This document shows positions 26,347 through 35,372 of a stretch of 64,000 nucleotides of DNA, one piece after another. The stretch's first letter is position 1; each line of letters begins with the position of its first letter. The translations under genes and the position numbers were made by a program. Source of the DNA: Schlegelella_A sp036263655. GTDB taxonomy: Bacteria > Pseudomonadota > Gammaproteobacteria > Burkholderiales > Burkholderiaceae_C. The stretch covers positions 30,650 to 94,649 of the forward strand of contig DATAGP010000039.1 of assembly GCA_036263655.1 (NCBI GenBank). The letters are read 5' to 3'. Under the pieces are notes generated by a model. It was not told the DNA's origin. It saw only the letters and a list, made by a program, of their open reading frames with translations, and ran no database searches.

Positions 26347-26364
26347 GACGGCTTGTAAGCCGTC
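26347..26364. repeat. Perfect 8-bp inverted repeat GACGGCTT-GT-AAGCCGTC
   Basis: Arms of 8 bp with a 2-bp centre, 54 bp from the longer palindrome. The near-contiguous symmetry is that of a dimeric repressor site rather than a terminator. Confidence 0.4.
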
Positions 26365-26566
26365 GACGCCGATCAAAGCGGGTCGTCCCCGCGTCTCCGG
26401 CTTGGTCGCTTGAACGCGCCAGCCTCGGTTTTCTCCTCGAATGGGTCAGCCTAGTCGTGTGCGTCCTCGCCCATACACAGGCTATACCCGGGTGTGCGCG
26501 GGAGCACCGATTGCTATGGGCCGCGCCCGCTGCGGGGCGCTGCGACCGTTGGTTTAGTCTGCAGCC

Positions 26567-27784
26567 ATGGACGAGCTCCTCGGCAAGATCTACGAGCGGG
26601 ACAGCCGCAAGGTTTTCTCGACCCTGGTCCGGCTCCTCGGCAGCTTCGAGCTCGCCGAAGACGCATTGCACGACGCCTTCCTCGCCGCGTCGGAGCAATG
26701 GCCCGGGCGCGGCGTGCCGGCGAATCCGGCGGCCTGGCTGGTCTCGGCGGGCCGGTTCAAGGCGATCGACCGCCTTCGCCGCGATCGGCGCTTCGTCGCC
26801 TTCGACGAGGCGCTGGAGCAGGCGGAGTCGGTGGCCGACGAGGCGCCCGGGTGGGAGCAGCGCTGGGACGAGCGCGACGCGATCGAGGACGACCGCCTGC
26901 GCCTGGTCTTCACCTGCTGCCACCCGAGCCTCGCCGAGGAAGCCCGGATCGCCCTGACGCTGCGCGAGGTCTGCGGCCTCACCACCGAGGCGATCGCCAG
27001 CGCCTTCCTGATCGCGACGCCGACGCTGGCGCAGCGGATCGTCCGCGCCAAGGCGAAGATCGCGGCCGCCCGGATCCCGTACGAAGTGCCGGGCCCGGCC
27101 GAGCGGCCGGCGCGCCTGGCGAGCGTGCTGCGGGTGGTCTATCTCGTCTTCAACGAAGGCCACGCCGCGCATGCGGCCGGTCTCGCGGAGGAAGCCATCC
27201 GCCTGGCGCGGCTGCTGCGCGCGCTGCTGCCCGAGCCGGAAGTCGCCGGCCTGCTGGCCCTGCTGCTGCTGAACCACGCCCGCCGCGATGCGCGTGCGAC
27301 GTCGGCCGGCGAGCTCGTCCCGCTCGAGGAGCAGGATCGATCGAAGTGGGATGCCGCCGCGATCGCCGAAGGCTGCGCGCTGGCCGAGGCGGCGCTGTCG
27401 CAGCGGGGCTTCGGCGCGTACGCGCTGCAGGCGGCGATCGCCGCCGTGCACGCCGAGGCGCCGAGCGTCGCCGCGACCGACTGGGCGCAGATCGTCGGCC
27501 TGTACGACGCGCTCCTGCGCGTCGAGCCGAGCCCCGTGATCGCCCTCAATCGCGCCGTCGCCATCGGCATGCGCGACGGCCCCGAGGCGGGGCTCGCGCT
27601 GGTCGAGGCGCTCATGCCGGCCTTGCCGGCGTACCACGCCGCGCCGGCCGCGGCCGCGGACCTCAGCCGCCGCGCCGGGCGCCGGCGCGAGGCCGAGAGG
27701 CACTACCGGGCCGCGCTCGCACTGGCGCGCCAGGAGCCGGAGCGCCTCTTCCTGATGCGCCGGCTGGCTGAAGTGGAGGCCTGA
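26567..27784 (+). CDS. ECF42-type RNA polymerase sigma factor with C-terminal TPR-like domain
   Basis: 405 residues. Sigma region 2 at about 1-80 (VRLLGSFELAEDALHDAFLAA, NPAAWLVSAGRFKAIDRLRRD) and region 4 at about 110-165 (LTLREVCGLTTEAIASAFLIATPTLAQRIVRAKAKI). The long C-terminal extension (DUF6596/TPR-like, about 180-405) is the hallmark of ECF42 sigma factors. No anti-sigma gene is adjacent, as expected for this group. The three following genes are VOC, AHSA1 and DGPF/YCII proteins, the family's known companions. The stop is followed by a run of seven T residues. Confidence 0.9.
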   Translation: MDELLGKIYERDSRKVFSTLVRLLGSFELAEDALHDAFLAASEQWPGRGVPANPAAWLVSAGRFKAIDRLRRDRRFVAFDEALEQAESVADEAPGWEQRWDERDAIEDDRLRLVFTCCHPSLAEEARIALTLREVCGLTTEAIASAFLIATPTLAQRIVRAKAKIAAARIPYEVPGPAERPARLASVLRVVYLVFNEGHAAHAAGLAEEAIRLARLLRALLPEPEVAGLLALLLLNHARRDARATSAGELVPLEEQDRSKWDAAAIAEGCALAEAALSQRGFGAYALQAAIAAVHAEAPSVAATDWAQIVGLYDALLRVEPSPVIALNRAVAIGMRDGPEAGLALVEALMPALPAYHAAPAAAADLSRRAGRRREAERHYRAALALARQEPERLFLMRRLAEVEA

Positions 27785-27875
27785 TTTTTTTACGAAGGCT
27801 TGTCGAAAGCCGGTCCCGCCGCTCGACCAGAGGTGTCGGCACCCACCCATCCTTCATCGACACACAGGAGAACCC

Positions 27876-28328
27876 ATGGCCACGACCCTCACGCCCTACC
27901 TCAGCTTCGACGGCAAGACCCGCGAGGCGTTCGCGTTCTACGAGAAGGCGCTCGGCGCCAGCATCCAGACCATGATGAGCTACGCGGACATGCCGGCCTC
28001 GGCCGTGCCGAGCGAAGGCTGCGCCGACGGCGGCGGCCGGCCGAGCGGCGACGGCATCATGCACGCCTGCCTTCTCCTTCCCGGCGGCGCGATGCTGATG
28101 GCCGGCGACACGCCGCCCGGCATGGCCTACGAAGGCATGAAGGGCGTGATGCTCGCCCTCCAGTACGACACGGTCGATCAGGCGCACGGCGCCTTCCATG
28201 CGCTGTCGCAGGGCGGCCAGGTGACCATGCCGCCGATGCCGACGTTCTGGGCCAGGACTTTCGGGATGCTGACCGACCGCTTCGGCGTCAGCTGGGCCGT
28301 CAACGGCGAGCCCATCCCCTTGTCCTAG
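27876..28328 (+). CDS. PhnB-like VOC-family protein
   Basis: 150 residues of the vicinal-oxygen-chelate (glyoxalase-like) fold. It begins TLTPYLSFDGKTREAFAFYEKALG and ends MLTDRFGVSWAVNGEPIPLS, the pattern of PhnB-type 3-demethylubiquinone-methyltransferase-like proteins. These often bind metal, but the reaction is usually unknown. Placed 91 nt after the sigma-factor gene, with an AGGAG ribosome site before the ATG at 27876; member of the ECF42 cluster. Confidence 0.85.
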   Translation: MATTLTPYLSFDGKTREAFAFYEKALGASIQTMMSYADMPASAVPSEGCADGGGRPSGDGIMHACLLLPGGAMLMAGDTPPGMAYEGMKGVMLALQYDTVDQAHGAFHALSQGGQVTMPPMPTFWARTFGMLTDRFGVSWAVNGEPIPLS

Positions 28329-28353
28329 GTCGGGCCGCGAGCAGGAGAGCCAC

Positions 28354-28815
28354 ATGAACACCGACCGAGACCTCGTCATCACCCGCGACATCGATGCGTC
28401 GCCCGAGGCGCTGTACCGCTGCTGGACGGAGCCCGAGCTGATGAAGCAGTGGTTCGCGCCGAAACCCTGGACCACGCCGCACGCCGAGACCGACGTGCGC
28501 GCCGGCGGGTCCAGCCTCGTCGTCATGCGCAGCCCCGACGGAGAGGACATGCCGAATCCGGGCGTGTACCTCGAGGTCGTGCCGCACCGGCGCATCGTCT
28601 CGACCGACGCCTACACGCGCGCCTGGGAACCTTCGGAGAAGCCGTTCATGACCCTGATCCTCACCTTCGACGACCTGGGCGGCGGCCGCACGCGCTACAC
28701 CGCCCGGGCTCGCCACTGGAGCGAGGCCGACCGCGAGGCGCACGAGAAGATGGGCTTCGCCGAAGGATGGGGCCGCTGCACCGATCAGCTGGCCGAACTC
28801 GCGAGGCGGCTGTGA
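28354..28815 (+). CDS. SRPBCC/AHSA1-family protein
   Basis: 153 residues. It starts LVITRDIDASPEALYRCWTEPELMKQWFAPKPW and ends with the helix EKMGFAEGWGRCTDQLAELARRL, the AHSA1-like START-fold pattern with a hydrophobic ligand pocket. The ligand is unknown. In ECF42 loci such proteins accompany DGPF proteins. Its TGA overlaps the next gene's GTG by 4 nt. Confidence 0.87.
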   Translation: MNTDRDLVITRDIDASPEALYRCWTEPELMKQWFAPKPWTTPHAETDVRAGGSSLVVMRSPDGEDMPNPGVYLEVVPHRRIVSTDAYTRAWEPSEKPFMTLILTFDDLGGGRTRYTARARHWSEADREAHEKMGFAEGWGRCTDQLAELARRL

Positions 28816-29156
28816 AGTACCTCTGCCTGGTGTACCTCGACGCCGAGCACTGGTCGTCGTGCAGCGACGCGGAGTGCGCCGACTACGTCGAGCAGCTCGC
28901 GGCCGGACGTCGCCTCGTCGCCGGCGAGCCCCTCCACCCCGTGCACACCGCGACGACGGTGCACGTGCGCGGCGGCGAGGTCACGCTCTTCGACGGGCCG
29001 TTCGCAGAGACGCGGGAGATGCTCGCCGGCTTCTATCTGGTCGACGCGAAGGACCTGAACGAGGCGATCCAGATCGCGGCGCGCATCCCGCCGGCGCGGC
29101 ACGGCAGCATCGAGGTTCGGCCGGTGCGGGAGCTGCGTCCGGACCCGGGCCGCTGA
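28812..29156 (+). CDS. DGPF/YCII-domain protein, partner of the ECF42 sigma factor
   Basis: 114 residues. It begins MKYLCLVYLDAEHW (GTG start) and contains the eponymous motif EVTLFDGPFAETREMLAGFYLVDAKDLNEAIQ. DGPF proteins are the genes most often linked to ECF42 sigma factors and are thought to be their targets or partners. The GTG at 28812 overlaps the AHSA1 stop (GTGA), so the two are translationally coupled. Confidence 0.88.
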   Translation: MKYLCLVYLDAEHWSSCSDAECADYVEQLAAGRRLVAGEPLHPVHTATTVHVRGGEVTLFDGPFAETREMLAGFYLVDAKDLNEAIQIAARIPPARHGSIEVRPVRELRPDPGR

Positions 29157-29333
29157 CGCTCGCCATCAGCGTCGACTGTCCGTTCGGGCAGGGCGGGCGG
29201 GTTCGCGCTCGGCACGAACCGTGCGTGTTGGCAATACTTGCCTGAACCGCTTCGAACACAGACGTCTCGCCGAGCAGCGAGGTGCACGGGCACCGCCGAG
29301 CGGCGCGCCCACGAACAACAAGGAGGGAGTGCC

Positions 29334-30557
29334 ATGAGTGGCTTCGAGGGATCGTTCGTTTGCGCGCGGCTTGCGCTCGGCCTGCTGGTGCTCGCGGGCG
29401 CCGCGTTGCTCGGCGGATGCGGCAGCGACGCCGGCGCGCAGTCCGGGCCGCCGCCGGCGGCGCCGGTGAGCGTCGCGCCGGCCGTGCAGCGCACGGTCAT
29501 GGACAGCGAGGAGTTCAGCGGCCGCCTCGAAGCGACCGAATTCGTCGAGCTGCGGCCGCGGGTGGCGGGCACGATCGAGAAGGTCCACTTCAGCGACGGA
29601 ACGCTCGTCGCCCGCGGCCAGCTGCTCTACACCATCGATCCGCGGCCGTTCCAGGCCGAGGTCGCCCGCGCCGAGGCACTGGTGACGGCGGCCCGTTCGC
29701 GCGCCGCGCTCGCGGCCAGCGAAGTGGCGCGCGCGCAGGGGCTGCTCGACGCCAAGGCCGTCTCGCGGCAGGAGTACGACCAGCTCGCCTCGAGCCAGCG
29801 CACGACCGAGTCCGACATCCGCGCCGCCGAGGCGGCGCTGCAGGTGGCGCGGCTGAACCTCGGCCATGCCAGCGTCCGCGCGCCGATCGCCGGGCGGATC
29901 TCGCGCGCCAACGTCACCGCCGGCAACCTGGTCAGCGAGCAGACGGTGCTGACGACGATCGCCGGCTCGGGACAGGTCTATGCCTACTTCGATGGCAGCG
30001 AGCAGACCTACCTGCGCTTGCGCTCGACCGGCGAGAAGACACCGAAGGTGCGCATGGGCCTGGCCAACGAGCAGGGCTTCCCGCACGAGGGCCGCGTCGA
30101 CTTCGTCGACAACCGGCTCAACCCGCAGACCGGGGCGATCCGCCTGCGCGCCCGCTTCGCCAACGAGCGCGGCGAGTTCACGCCGGGCCTCGCGGCGCGC
30201 ATGGTGCTGACGACCAGCGCGCCCTACAGCGCCGTCATGGTGCCGGAGCGCGCCATCGGCACCGACCAGACGAAGAAGATGCTGTTCGTGGTCGGCGCCG
30301 ACGGCATGCCGCAGCCGCGCGAGGTCAAGCTCGGCGCGCTGTTCGGCGGCATGCGCGTGGTGCAGGGCGGCGTCAAGGCCGGCGAGCACGTCGTCGTCGA
30401 CGGCCTGCAGCGGATCATCCCCGGCATGCCGGTGGCGCCGCAGGTGCTCGCGGTCGATGCGAGCGGCATGCCCGTCGTGCCCCCGCCGGCGCCGCCCGGC
30501 GCTCCGCCGAAGGCAGAGGGCGGCGCGCCCGCCGCGAAGAAGTCCGGCACGACCTGA
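29334..30557 (+). CDS. RND efflux periplasmic adaptor subunit
   Basis: 407 residues, a membrane-fusion protein. Lipoprotein signal ARLALGLLVLAGAALLGGC; barrel-sandwich segment PRVAGTIEKVHFSDGTLVARGQLLYTIDPRPFQAE; alpha-helical hairpin with AQGLLDAKAVSRQEYDQL; then ASVRAPIAGRISRANVTAGNLV and the beta-barrel region. The MexE-type wording (FSDGTLVARGQ, DQTKKMLFVV) suggests an MexEF-OprN-like pump. The C-terminus is Pro/Ala-rich. AAGGAGG lies 9 nt before the ATG. First gene of a three-gene operon. Confidence 0.92.
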   Translation: MSGFEGSFVCARLALGLLVLAGAALLGGCGSDAGAQSGPPPAAPVSVAPAVQRTVMDSEEFSGRLEATEFVELRPRVAGTIEKVHFSDGTLVARGQLLYTIDPRPFQAEVARAEALVTAARSRAALAASEVARAQGLLDAKAVSRQEYDQLASSQRTTESDIRAAEAALQVARLNLGHASVRAPIAGRISRANVTAGNLVSEQTVLTTIAGSGQVYAYFDGSEQTYLRLRSTGEKTPKVRMGLANEQGFPHEGRVDFVDNRLNPQTGAIRLRARFANERGEFTPGLAARMVLTTSAPYSAVMVPERAIGTDQTKKMLFVVGADGMPQPREVKLGALFGGMRVVQGGVKAGEHVVVDGLQRIIPGMPVAPQVLAVDASGMPVVPPPAPPGAPPKAEGGAPAAKKSGTT

Positions 30558-30573
30558 AGCGAGCGAGCACGCC

Positions 30574-33500
30574 ATGGACATCTCCCGCTTCTTCATCGAC
30601 CGGCCGCGCTTCGCCGTCGTCCTCTCGATCTTCATCTTCCTGGTCGGCCTGCTCGCGATCTTCCGGTTGCCGGTCTCCGAATACCCGGAGGTCGCACCGC
30701 CGCAGATCGTCGTGCGCGCGCAGTTCCCGGGCGCCAACCCGCGCGTCATCTCCGAGACGGTGGCGACGCCGCTCGAGGAGCAGATCAACGGCGTCGAGAA
30801 CCTCCTCTACTACGGCTCGCAGGCGTCGGCCGACGGCAGCCTGACGCTCACCGTCACCTTCAAGATCGGCACCAACGCCGAAGTGGCGGAGACGGCGGTG
30901 CAGAACCGCGTCAACCGGGCCCTGCCACGGCTGCCGGAGATCGTCCGCCAGATCGGCGTGACGACCGAGAAGTCGAGCCCCAACCTGACGATGGTGGTCC
31001 ACCTCGTCAGCACCGACAACAGCCGCGACGCGCTCTACCTGCGCAACTACGGCCAGCTCAACGTCCGCGACGAGCTGCTGCGCATTCCCGGCATGGGCTC
31101 GGTGCTGCTGTTCGGCGCCGGCGACTACGCGATGCGGATCTGGCTCGATCCGGGCAAGCTCGCGGCCCGCAGCATCACGAGCGGCGAGGTCGTCGCCGCC
31201 ATCCGCGAGCAGAACGCCCAGGTCGCCGCCGGCACCGTGGGCGCAGCGCCCGCGCCGAAGGGCACTGAGTTCGAGCTCGCGGTCAACACCCAGGGGCGGC
31301 TGAAGACCGAGGAGGAGTTCGCCGACATCATCGTCCGCGCCGAGCCGGCGACGGGCGGGCTGGTGCGCATCCGCGACCTCGGCCGCGTCGAGCTGTCGTC
31401 GGGCTCGTACTCGCTGCGCAGCCTGCTCAACAACAAGGAAGCGGCAGCGATCGCCATCTTCCAGGCGCCGGGCTCGAACGCGCTGGCGCTGTCGAACGAC
31501 GTGCGGGCAGCGATGGAGCGGCTGAAGCCCTCGTTTCCGCCGGGCGTCGCCTACGACATCGTCTACGACCCGACGCGGTTCGTGCAGACCTCGATCGAGA
31601 AGGTGGTCGAGACGCTCTTCGAGGCGACGCTGCTGGTGGTGCTCGTCGTCATCGTCTTCCTGCAGACGTGGCGCGCCTCGATCATCCCGCTGCTGGCGGT
31701 GCCGGTCTCGATCGTCGGCACCTTCGCGGTCCTCCTCCTGCTCGGCTACTCGATCAACACGCTGACGCTGTTCGGGCTCGTGCTGGCGATCGGCATCGTC
31801 GTCGACGACGCCATCGTCGTCGTCGAGAACGCCGAGCGCAACATCGAGGCCGGCCTCAGCGCCCACGACGCGACCGTCAAGGCCATGCAGGAAGTGAGCG
31901 GGCCCATCGTCGCCATCGCGCTCGTCCTCTGCGCGGTGTTCATCCCGCTGGCCTTCGTGCCCGGCCTCACCGGCCAGTTCTACAAGCAGTTCGCCGTCAC
32001 CATCGCCATCAGCACGGTCATCTCGGCGTTCAACTCGCTGACCCTGTCGCCTGCCCTCAGCGCCTACCTGCTGCGTCCGCACGACGCGCCCAAGGACTGG
32101 CTGACGCGCGGCATGGACCGCGTCTTCGGCGGCTTCTTCCGCTGGTTCAACGGCTGGTTCGGGCGCCGGAGCGAGAGCTACGGCCGCGGCGTCACCCACA
32201 TCGTCAAGCGCCGCGGCATCGCGCTGGCGGTCTACGCCGGCCTGCTCGCGCTCACCGGCTTGTTGTTCACGAGCATTCCCTCCGGCTTCGTCCCCGCTCC
32301 CGACAAGCAGTACCTGATCGGCATCGCCCAGCTGCCGGCGGGCGCCTCGCTCGACCGCACCGACGCCGTGATTCGCGAGATGAGCGACATCGCGTTGAAG
32401 GTGCCCGGCATCGTCGACTCGGTCGCCTTCCCGGGCCTCTCGATCGCCGGCTTCGCGGCGGCGCCGAACGAGGGCATCGTCTTCTTCGGCCTGGCGCCGT
32501 TCGACGAGCGGACCTCGCCGCAGCTGAGCAAGAACGCGATCCTCGGCCAGGTCAACGGCGCGATCCAGAAGATCCAGGGCGCGCGCATGTTCGTCGTGCC
32601 GCCGCCGGCGGTCGACGGCGTCGGCACCGCCGGCGGCTTCAAGCTGCAGGTGCAGGACCGCGGCGGCCTCGGCGAGCAGGCGCTGTTCGGCAGCGTCTGG
32701 GGCGTGCTCGGGCAGGTCTACGGCAATCCGAAGTCGAGCATCGGCACGCCGTTCTCGACCTACGACATCAACGTGCCGCAGCTCTACGCCAACGTCGACC
32801 GGGTCCGCGCCAAGCAGATGGGCATGAACCTCGGCGACATCTACGACACGATGCAGGTCAACCTCGGCTCGCTGTACGTCAACGACTTCACCCGCTTCGG
32901 CAAGACCTACCAGGTCATCGTCCAGGCCGACGCGCCGTACCGCGCCGACGCCGAGGCGATCAAGTCGCTGAAGACGCGCAACGGCGCCGGCGAGATGGTG
33001 CCGCTCGGCGCCCTGATGACGGTCGAGCCGACCTTCGGGCCGACGCGGGTGACGCGCTACAACGGCTATCCGTCGGCGGATATCAACGGCGCCGCGGCGC
33101 CCGCCTTCTCGTCGGGCCAGTCCGAGGCCGAGATCGAGACGCTGCTGAAGCGCACGCTGCCGCGCGGCATGAGCTACGAGTGGACCGAGCTCAGCTACCA
33201 GGACCGGCTCACGCGCGACATCGCGCTGCCCGGCACGACGCTGAAGCTGCCGATCCTCGCCGGGGTGATGCTGATCGCCGTGCTGCTCGTGCTGCTGGTG
33301 CTGACGGCGCAGTACGAGAGCTTCTCGCTGCCGCTGGCGATCGTCATGATCGTGCCGATGTGCGTGCTGGCGGCTCTGTTCGGCGTCTGGCTGTCGCACT
33401 TCCCGCCCTTCATGCAGCCCGGCGACCTGAACATCTTCACCCAGGTGGCGCTGGTCGTGCTCGTCGGCCTCGCCTGCAAGAACGCGATCCTGATCGTCGA

Positions 33501-33864
33501 GTTCGCCAAGGAGCTCGAGGAGCGCGGCGAGGCGCTGCTCGACGCCGTCCTGCACGCCTGCCGGATGCGCCTGCGGCCGATCCTCATGACCTCGATCGCC
33601 TTCTGCGCCGGCGTGATCCCGCTGATCCTGGGCAGCGGCGCCGGCGCCGAGATGCGGCGGGCGATGGGCATCGCCGTGTTCTCCGGCATGGTCGGCGTGA
33701 CGCTGTTCGGCATCTTCCTGACGCCCGTGTTCTACGTGCTGCTGCGCAGCCGCCGGGCGCGTCGACGCGCGGCCGGCGAGCCCGCGCCACCGCACGGGAG
33801 CGCGGCGGGAGCAGGCGTTGCGCCGCTCGTGCCAGCGCGGATCGCGGGAGGCGGCGATGAATGA
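30574..33864 (+). CDS. RND multidrug efflux pump, inner-membrane permease (HAE1/MexF-like)
   Basis: 1,096 residues, normal for the family. It begins MDISRFFIDRPRFAVVLSIFIFLVG and has the proton-relay Asp pair in GIVVDDAIVVVEN (residues 411-412). Twelve transmembrane helices flank two large periplasmic loops (for example QFPGANPRVISETVATPLEEQI). The sequence is closest in feel to MexF-type pumps for amphipathic drugs. It starts 16 nt after the adaptor stop, and the outer-membrane gene starts 8 nt before its own stop. No regulator is adjacent. Confidence 0.95.
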   Translation: MDISRFFIDRPRFAVVLSIFIFLVGLLAIFRLPVSEYPEVAPPQIVVRAQFPGANPRVISETVATPLEEQINGVENLLYYGSQASADGSLTLTVTFKIGTNAEVAETAVQNRVNRALPRLPEIVRQIGVTTEKSSPNLTMVVHLVSTDNSRDALYLRNYGQLNVRDELLRIPGMGSVLLFGAGDYAMRIWLDPGKLAARSITSGEVVAAIREQNAQVAAGTVGAAPAPKGTEFELAVNTQGRLKTEEEFADIIVRAEPATGGLVRIRDLGRVELSSGSYSLRSLLNNKEAAAIAIFQAPGSNALALSNDVRAAMERLKPSFPPGVAYDIVYDPTRFVQTSIEKVVETLFEATLLVVLVVIVFLQTWRASIIPLLAVPVSIVGTFAVLLLLGYSINTLTLFGLVLAIGIVVDDAIVVVENAERNIEAGLSAHDATVKAMQEVSGPIVAIALVLCAVFIPLAFVPGLTGQFYKQFAVTIAISTVISAFNSLTLSPALSAYLLRPHDAPKDWLTRGMDRVFGGFFRWFNGWFGRRSESYGRGVTHIVKRRGIALAVYAGLLALTGLLFTSIPSGFVPAPDKQYLIGIAQLPAGASLDRTDAVIREMSDIALKVPGIVDSVAFPGLSIAGFAAAPNEGIVFFGLAPFDERTSPQLSKNAILGQVNGAIQKIQGARMFVVPPPAVDGVGTAGGFKLQVQDRGGLGEQALFGSVWGVLGQVYGNPKSSIGTPFSTYDINVPQLYANVDRVRAKQMGMNLGDIYDTMQVNLGSLYVNDFTRFGKTYQVIVQADAPYRADAEAIKSLKTRNGAGEMVPLGALMTVEPTFGPTRVTRYNGYPSADINGAAAPAFSSGQSEAEIETLLKRTLPRGMSYEWTELSYQDRLTRDIALPGTTLKLPILAGVMLIAVLLVLLVLTAQYESFSLPLAIVMIVPMCVLAALFGVWLSHFPPFMQPGDLNIFTQVALVVLVGLACKNAILIVEFAKELEERGEALLDAVLHACRMRLRPILMTSIAFCAGVIPLILGSGAGAEMRRAMGIAVFSGMVGVTLFGIFLTPVFYVLLRSRRARRRAAGEPAPPHGSAAGAGVAPLVPARIAGGGDE

Positions 33865-35317
33865 GATCGCACGACCCCGGGTGCGCCTTGCGGCGCTCCT
33901 GACGGTGCTGCTCGCCGGCTGCGTCGTCGGGCCGAACTACACCCGCCCCGCGGCCGGCGTCGACGCGGCCTTCGTCAACGCCGGCGCCAGCGCGCCCAAC
34001 GCGGCGCCGGTCGGCGAGGGCATCGCGCAGTTCTGGCGCGGCTTCGCCGACCCGCTGCTGAGCGACCTGGTGGAGCGCGGCATCGCCGCCAACGGCGACG
34101 TGCGCATCGCCCGGGCCCGCCTGCAGGAGGCACGCGCCAGCCAGGCCGAGGCCGACGTCGCGGCGCTCCCCGGCGCCGCGCTCGACGGCGGCGCGACGCG
34201 CTCGATCCGGCCCGTGACCCAGCAGCCGGGGGCCTCGCGCAGCGAGCGCACCGGCAACGTGTTCGACGCCGGCTTCATCGCCAACTGGGAGCTCGACCTG
34301 TTCGGCCGCCATCGCCGCGGCAGCGAAGCGGCGGGCGCGCAGGCCGGGGCGAGCATGGCCGGCGTGGGCGCGGCGCAGACCGCGGTCGCCGCCGAGATCG
34401 CCCGCAACTACCTCGAGCTGCGCGGGCTGCAGCTGCGCCGCGCCGTCGCGGTCGAGTCGCTCGCCAACCAGCGCGAAGGCCTGCGCATCGCCGAGGCCCG
34501 CTTCGACGCCGGGCGCACGACCGAGCTCGACGTCGCCCGGGCGCGCACCCTGGTCGCCAACACCGAGGCGTCGCTGCCGGCGCTGCAGACGGCCGCCGAG
34601 CGGGCCGTGTTCCGCCTCGCCACCCTGAGCGCGCAGTCGCCGCGCATCGTGCTCGATCGCCTCGCGCCGCCGGCGCCGCTGCCGGGGCTGCCGGTGCTCG
34701 ATCTGGCGACGCTGCCGATCGGCACGCCCGAGCAGTGGCTGGCGCGCCGGCCCGACATCGTCGCCGCCGAGCGCCGGCTCGCGGCGGCCACTGCCGGCGT
34801 CGGCATCGCCACGGCCGACCTGTTCCCGCGCCTGTCGCTGTCGGGCCTGCTCGGCCTCAACGCGGCGACGATCGGCCACCTCGGCCGGAGCGAGTCGGCG
34901 ATCTATTCGCTCGGCATCGGCATCGCCTGGACGCCGTTCGACTTCGGCCGCCTGCGCGCCCGCGTCGACGCCAGCGAGGCGCGCGCCGCGCAAGGCCTCG
35001 CCGACTACGAGCAGACCATCGCCCTCGCGCTCGAGCAAACCGAGGGCGCGTTCAGCGGCTTCAACCGCAGCGCCGAGCGGGCGCAGCGGCTCGACGCCGC
35101 GGCGCGCAACGCCGCCATCGCGGCGCGGCTCGCGCGCGTCCGCTACGACGCCGGTGCGACGGACTTCCTGGTCGTCCTCGATGCGGAGCGAGAGGTGCTG
35201 GCCAGCCGGGATCAGCTGGTCGCGGCGCAGGCGCAGACGGCGACGGCGCTCGTCGCCGTGTATCGCGCCCTGGGCGGCGGCTGGGCGCCGGCGGCGGACC
35301 TGCAGGCGGGGCGCTGA
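33857..35317 (+). CDS. Outer-membrane efflux channel lipoprotein (NodT/OprM type)
   Basis: 486 residues. Lipoprotein signal LLTVLLAGC-VVGPNYTRP, the standard start of OprM-type channels. Two repeated helical halves follow, with LVERGIAANGDVRIARARLQEARA and ARFDAGRTTELDVARARTLVA. The tail VRYDAGATDFLVVLDAEREVLASRDQL is the typical C-terminal end. It provides the exit duct for the pump encoded just upstream (8-nt overlap). Confidence 0.94.
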   Translation: MNEIARPRVRLAALLTVLLAGCVVGPNYTRPAAGVDAAFVNAGASAPNAAPVGEGIAQFWRGFADPLLSDLVERGIAANGDVRIARARLQEARASQAEADVAALPGAALDGGATRSIRPVTQQPGASRSERTGNVFDAGFIANWELDLFGRHRRGSEAAGAQAGASMAGVGAAQTAVAAEIARNYLELRGLQLRRAVAVESLANQREGLRIAEARFDAGRTTELDVARARTLVANTEASLPALQTAAERAVFRLATLSAQSPRIVLDRLAPPAPLPGLPVLDLATLPIGTPEQWLARRPDIVAAERRLAAATAGVGIATADLFPRLSLSGLLGLNAATIGHLGRSESAIYSLGIGIAWTPFDFGRLRARVDASEARAAQGLADYEQTIALALEQTEGAFSGFNRSAERAQRLDAAARNAAIAARLARVRYDAGATDFLVVLDAEREVLASRDQLVAAQAQTATALVAVYRALGGGWAPAADLQAGR

Positions 35318-35322
35318 GCGCG

Positions 35323-35344
35323 CAAGCGCCCGCGGCGGCGCTTG
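35323..35344. terminator. Hairpin between convergent genes, possible bidirectional terminator
   Basis: CAAGCGCC/GGCGCTTG, perfect 8-bp arms with a 6-nt loop, between the stop of the efflux operon and the convergent TTT binding-protein gene. It lacks a T-run, so confidence is moderate to low. Confidence 0.4.
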
Positions 35345-35372
35345 TCCCGCGCGCGCCTGCCCGCGGCACGGC

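Larger units (their letters stand above)
26202..26566. other. 365-bp divergent intergenic region with two perfect palindromes
   Basis: No gene supported. It separates the alpha/beta hydrolase (leftward) from the sigma-factor operon (rightward) and contains the two inverted repeats listed separately. No confident -35/-10 pair for either direction. Confidence 0.5.

Noticed and set aside
27783..27790. T-run after the sigma-factor stop, considered as an intrinsic terminator
   Set aside because: No GC-rich stem lies immediately upstream, and the next gene is part of the same functional cluster.
30415..33795. Very long open frame (over 1,100 codons) antisense to the RND pump
   Set aside because: Arg/Gln/Asp-rich composition and frame follow from GC-skewed third positions of the pump gene; no domain is seen and the pump itself is unmistakable.
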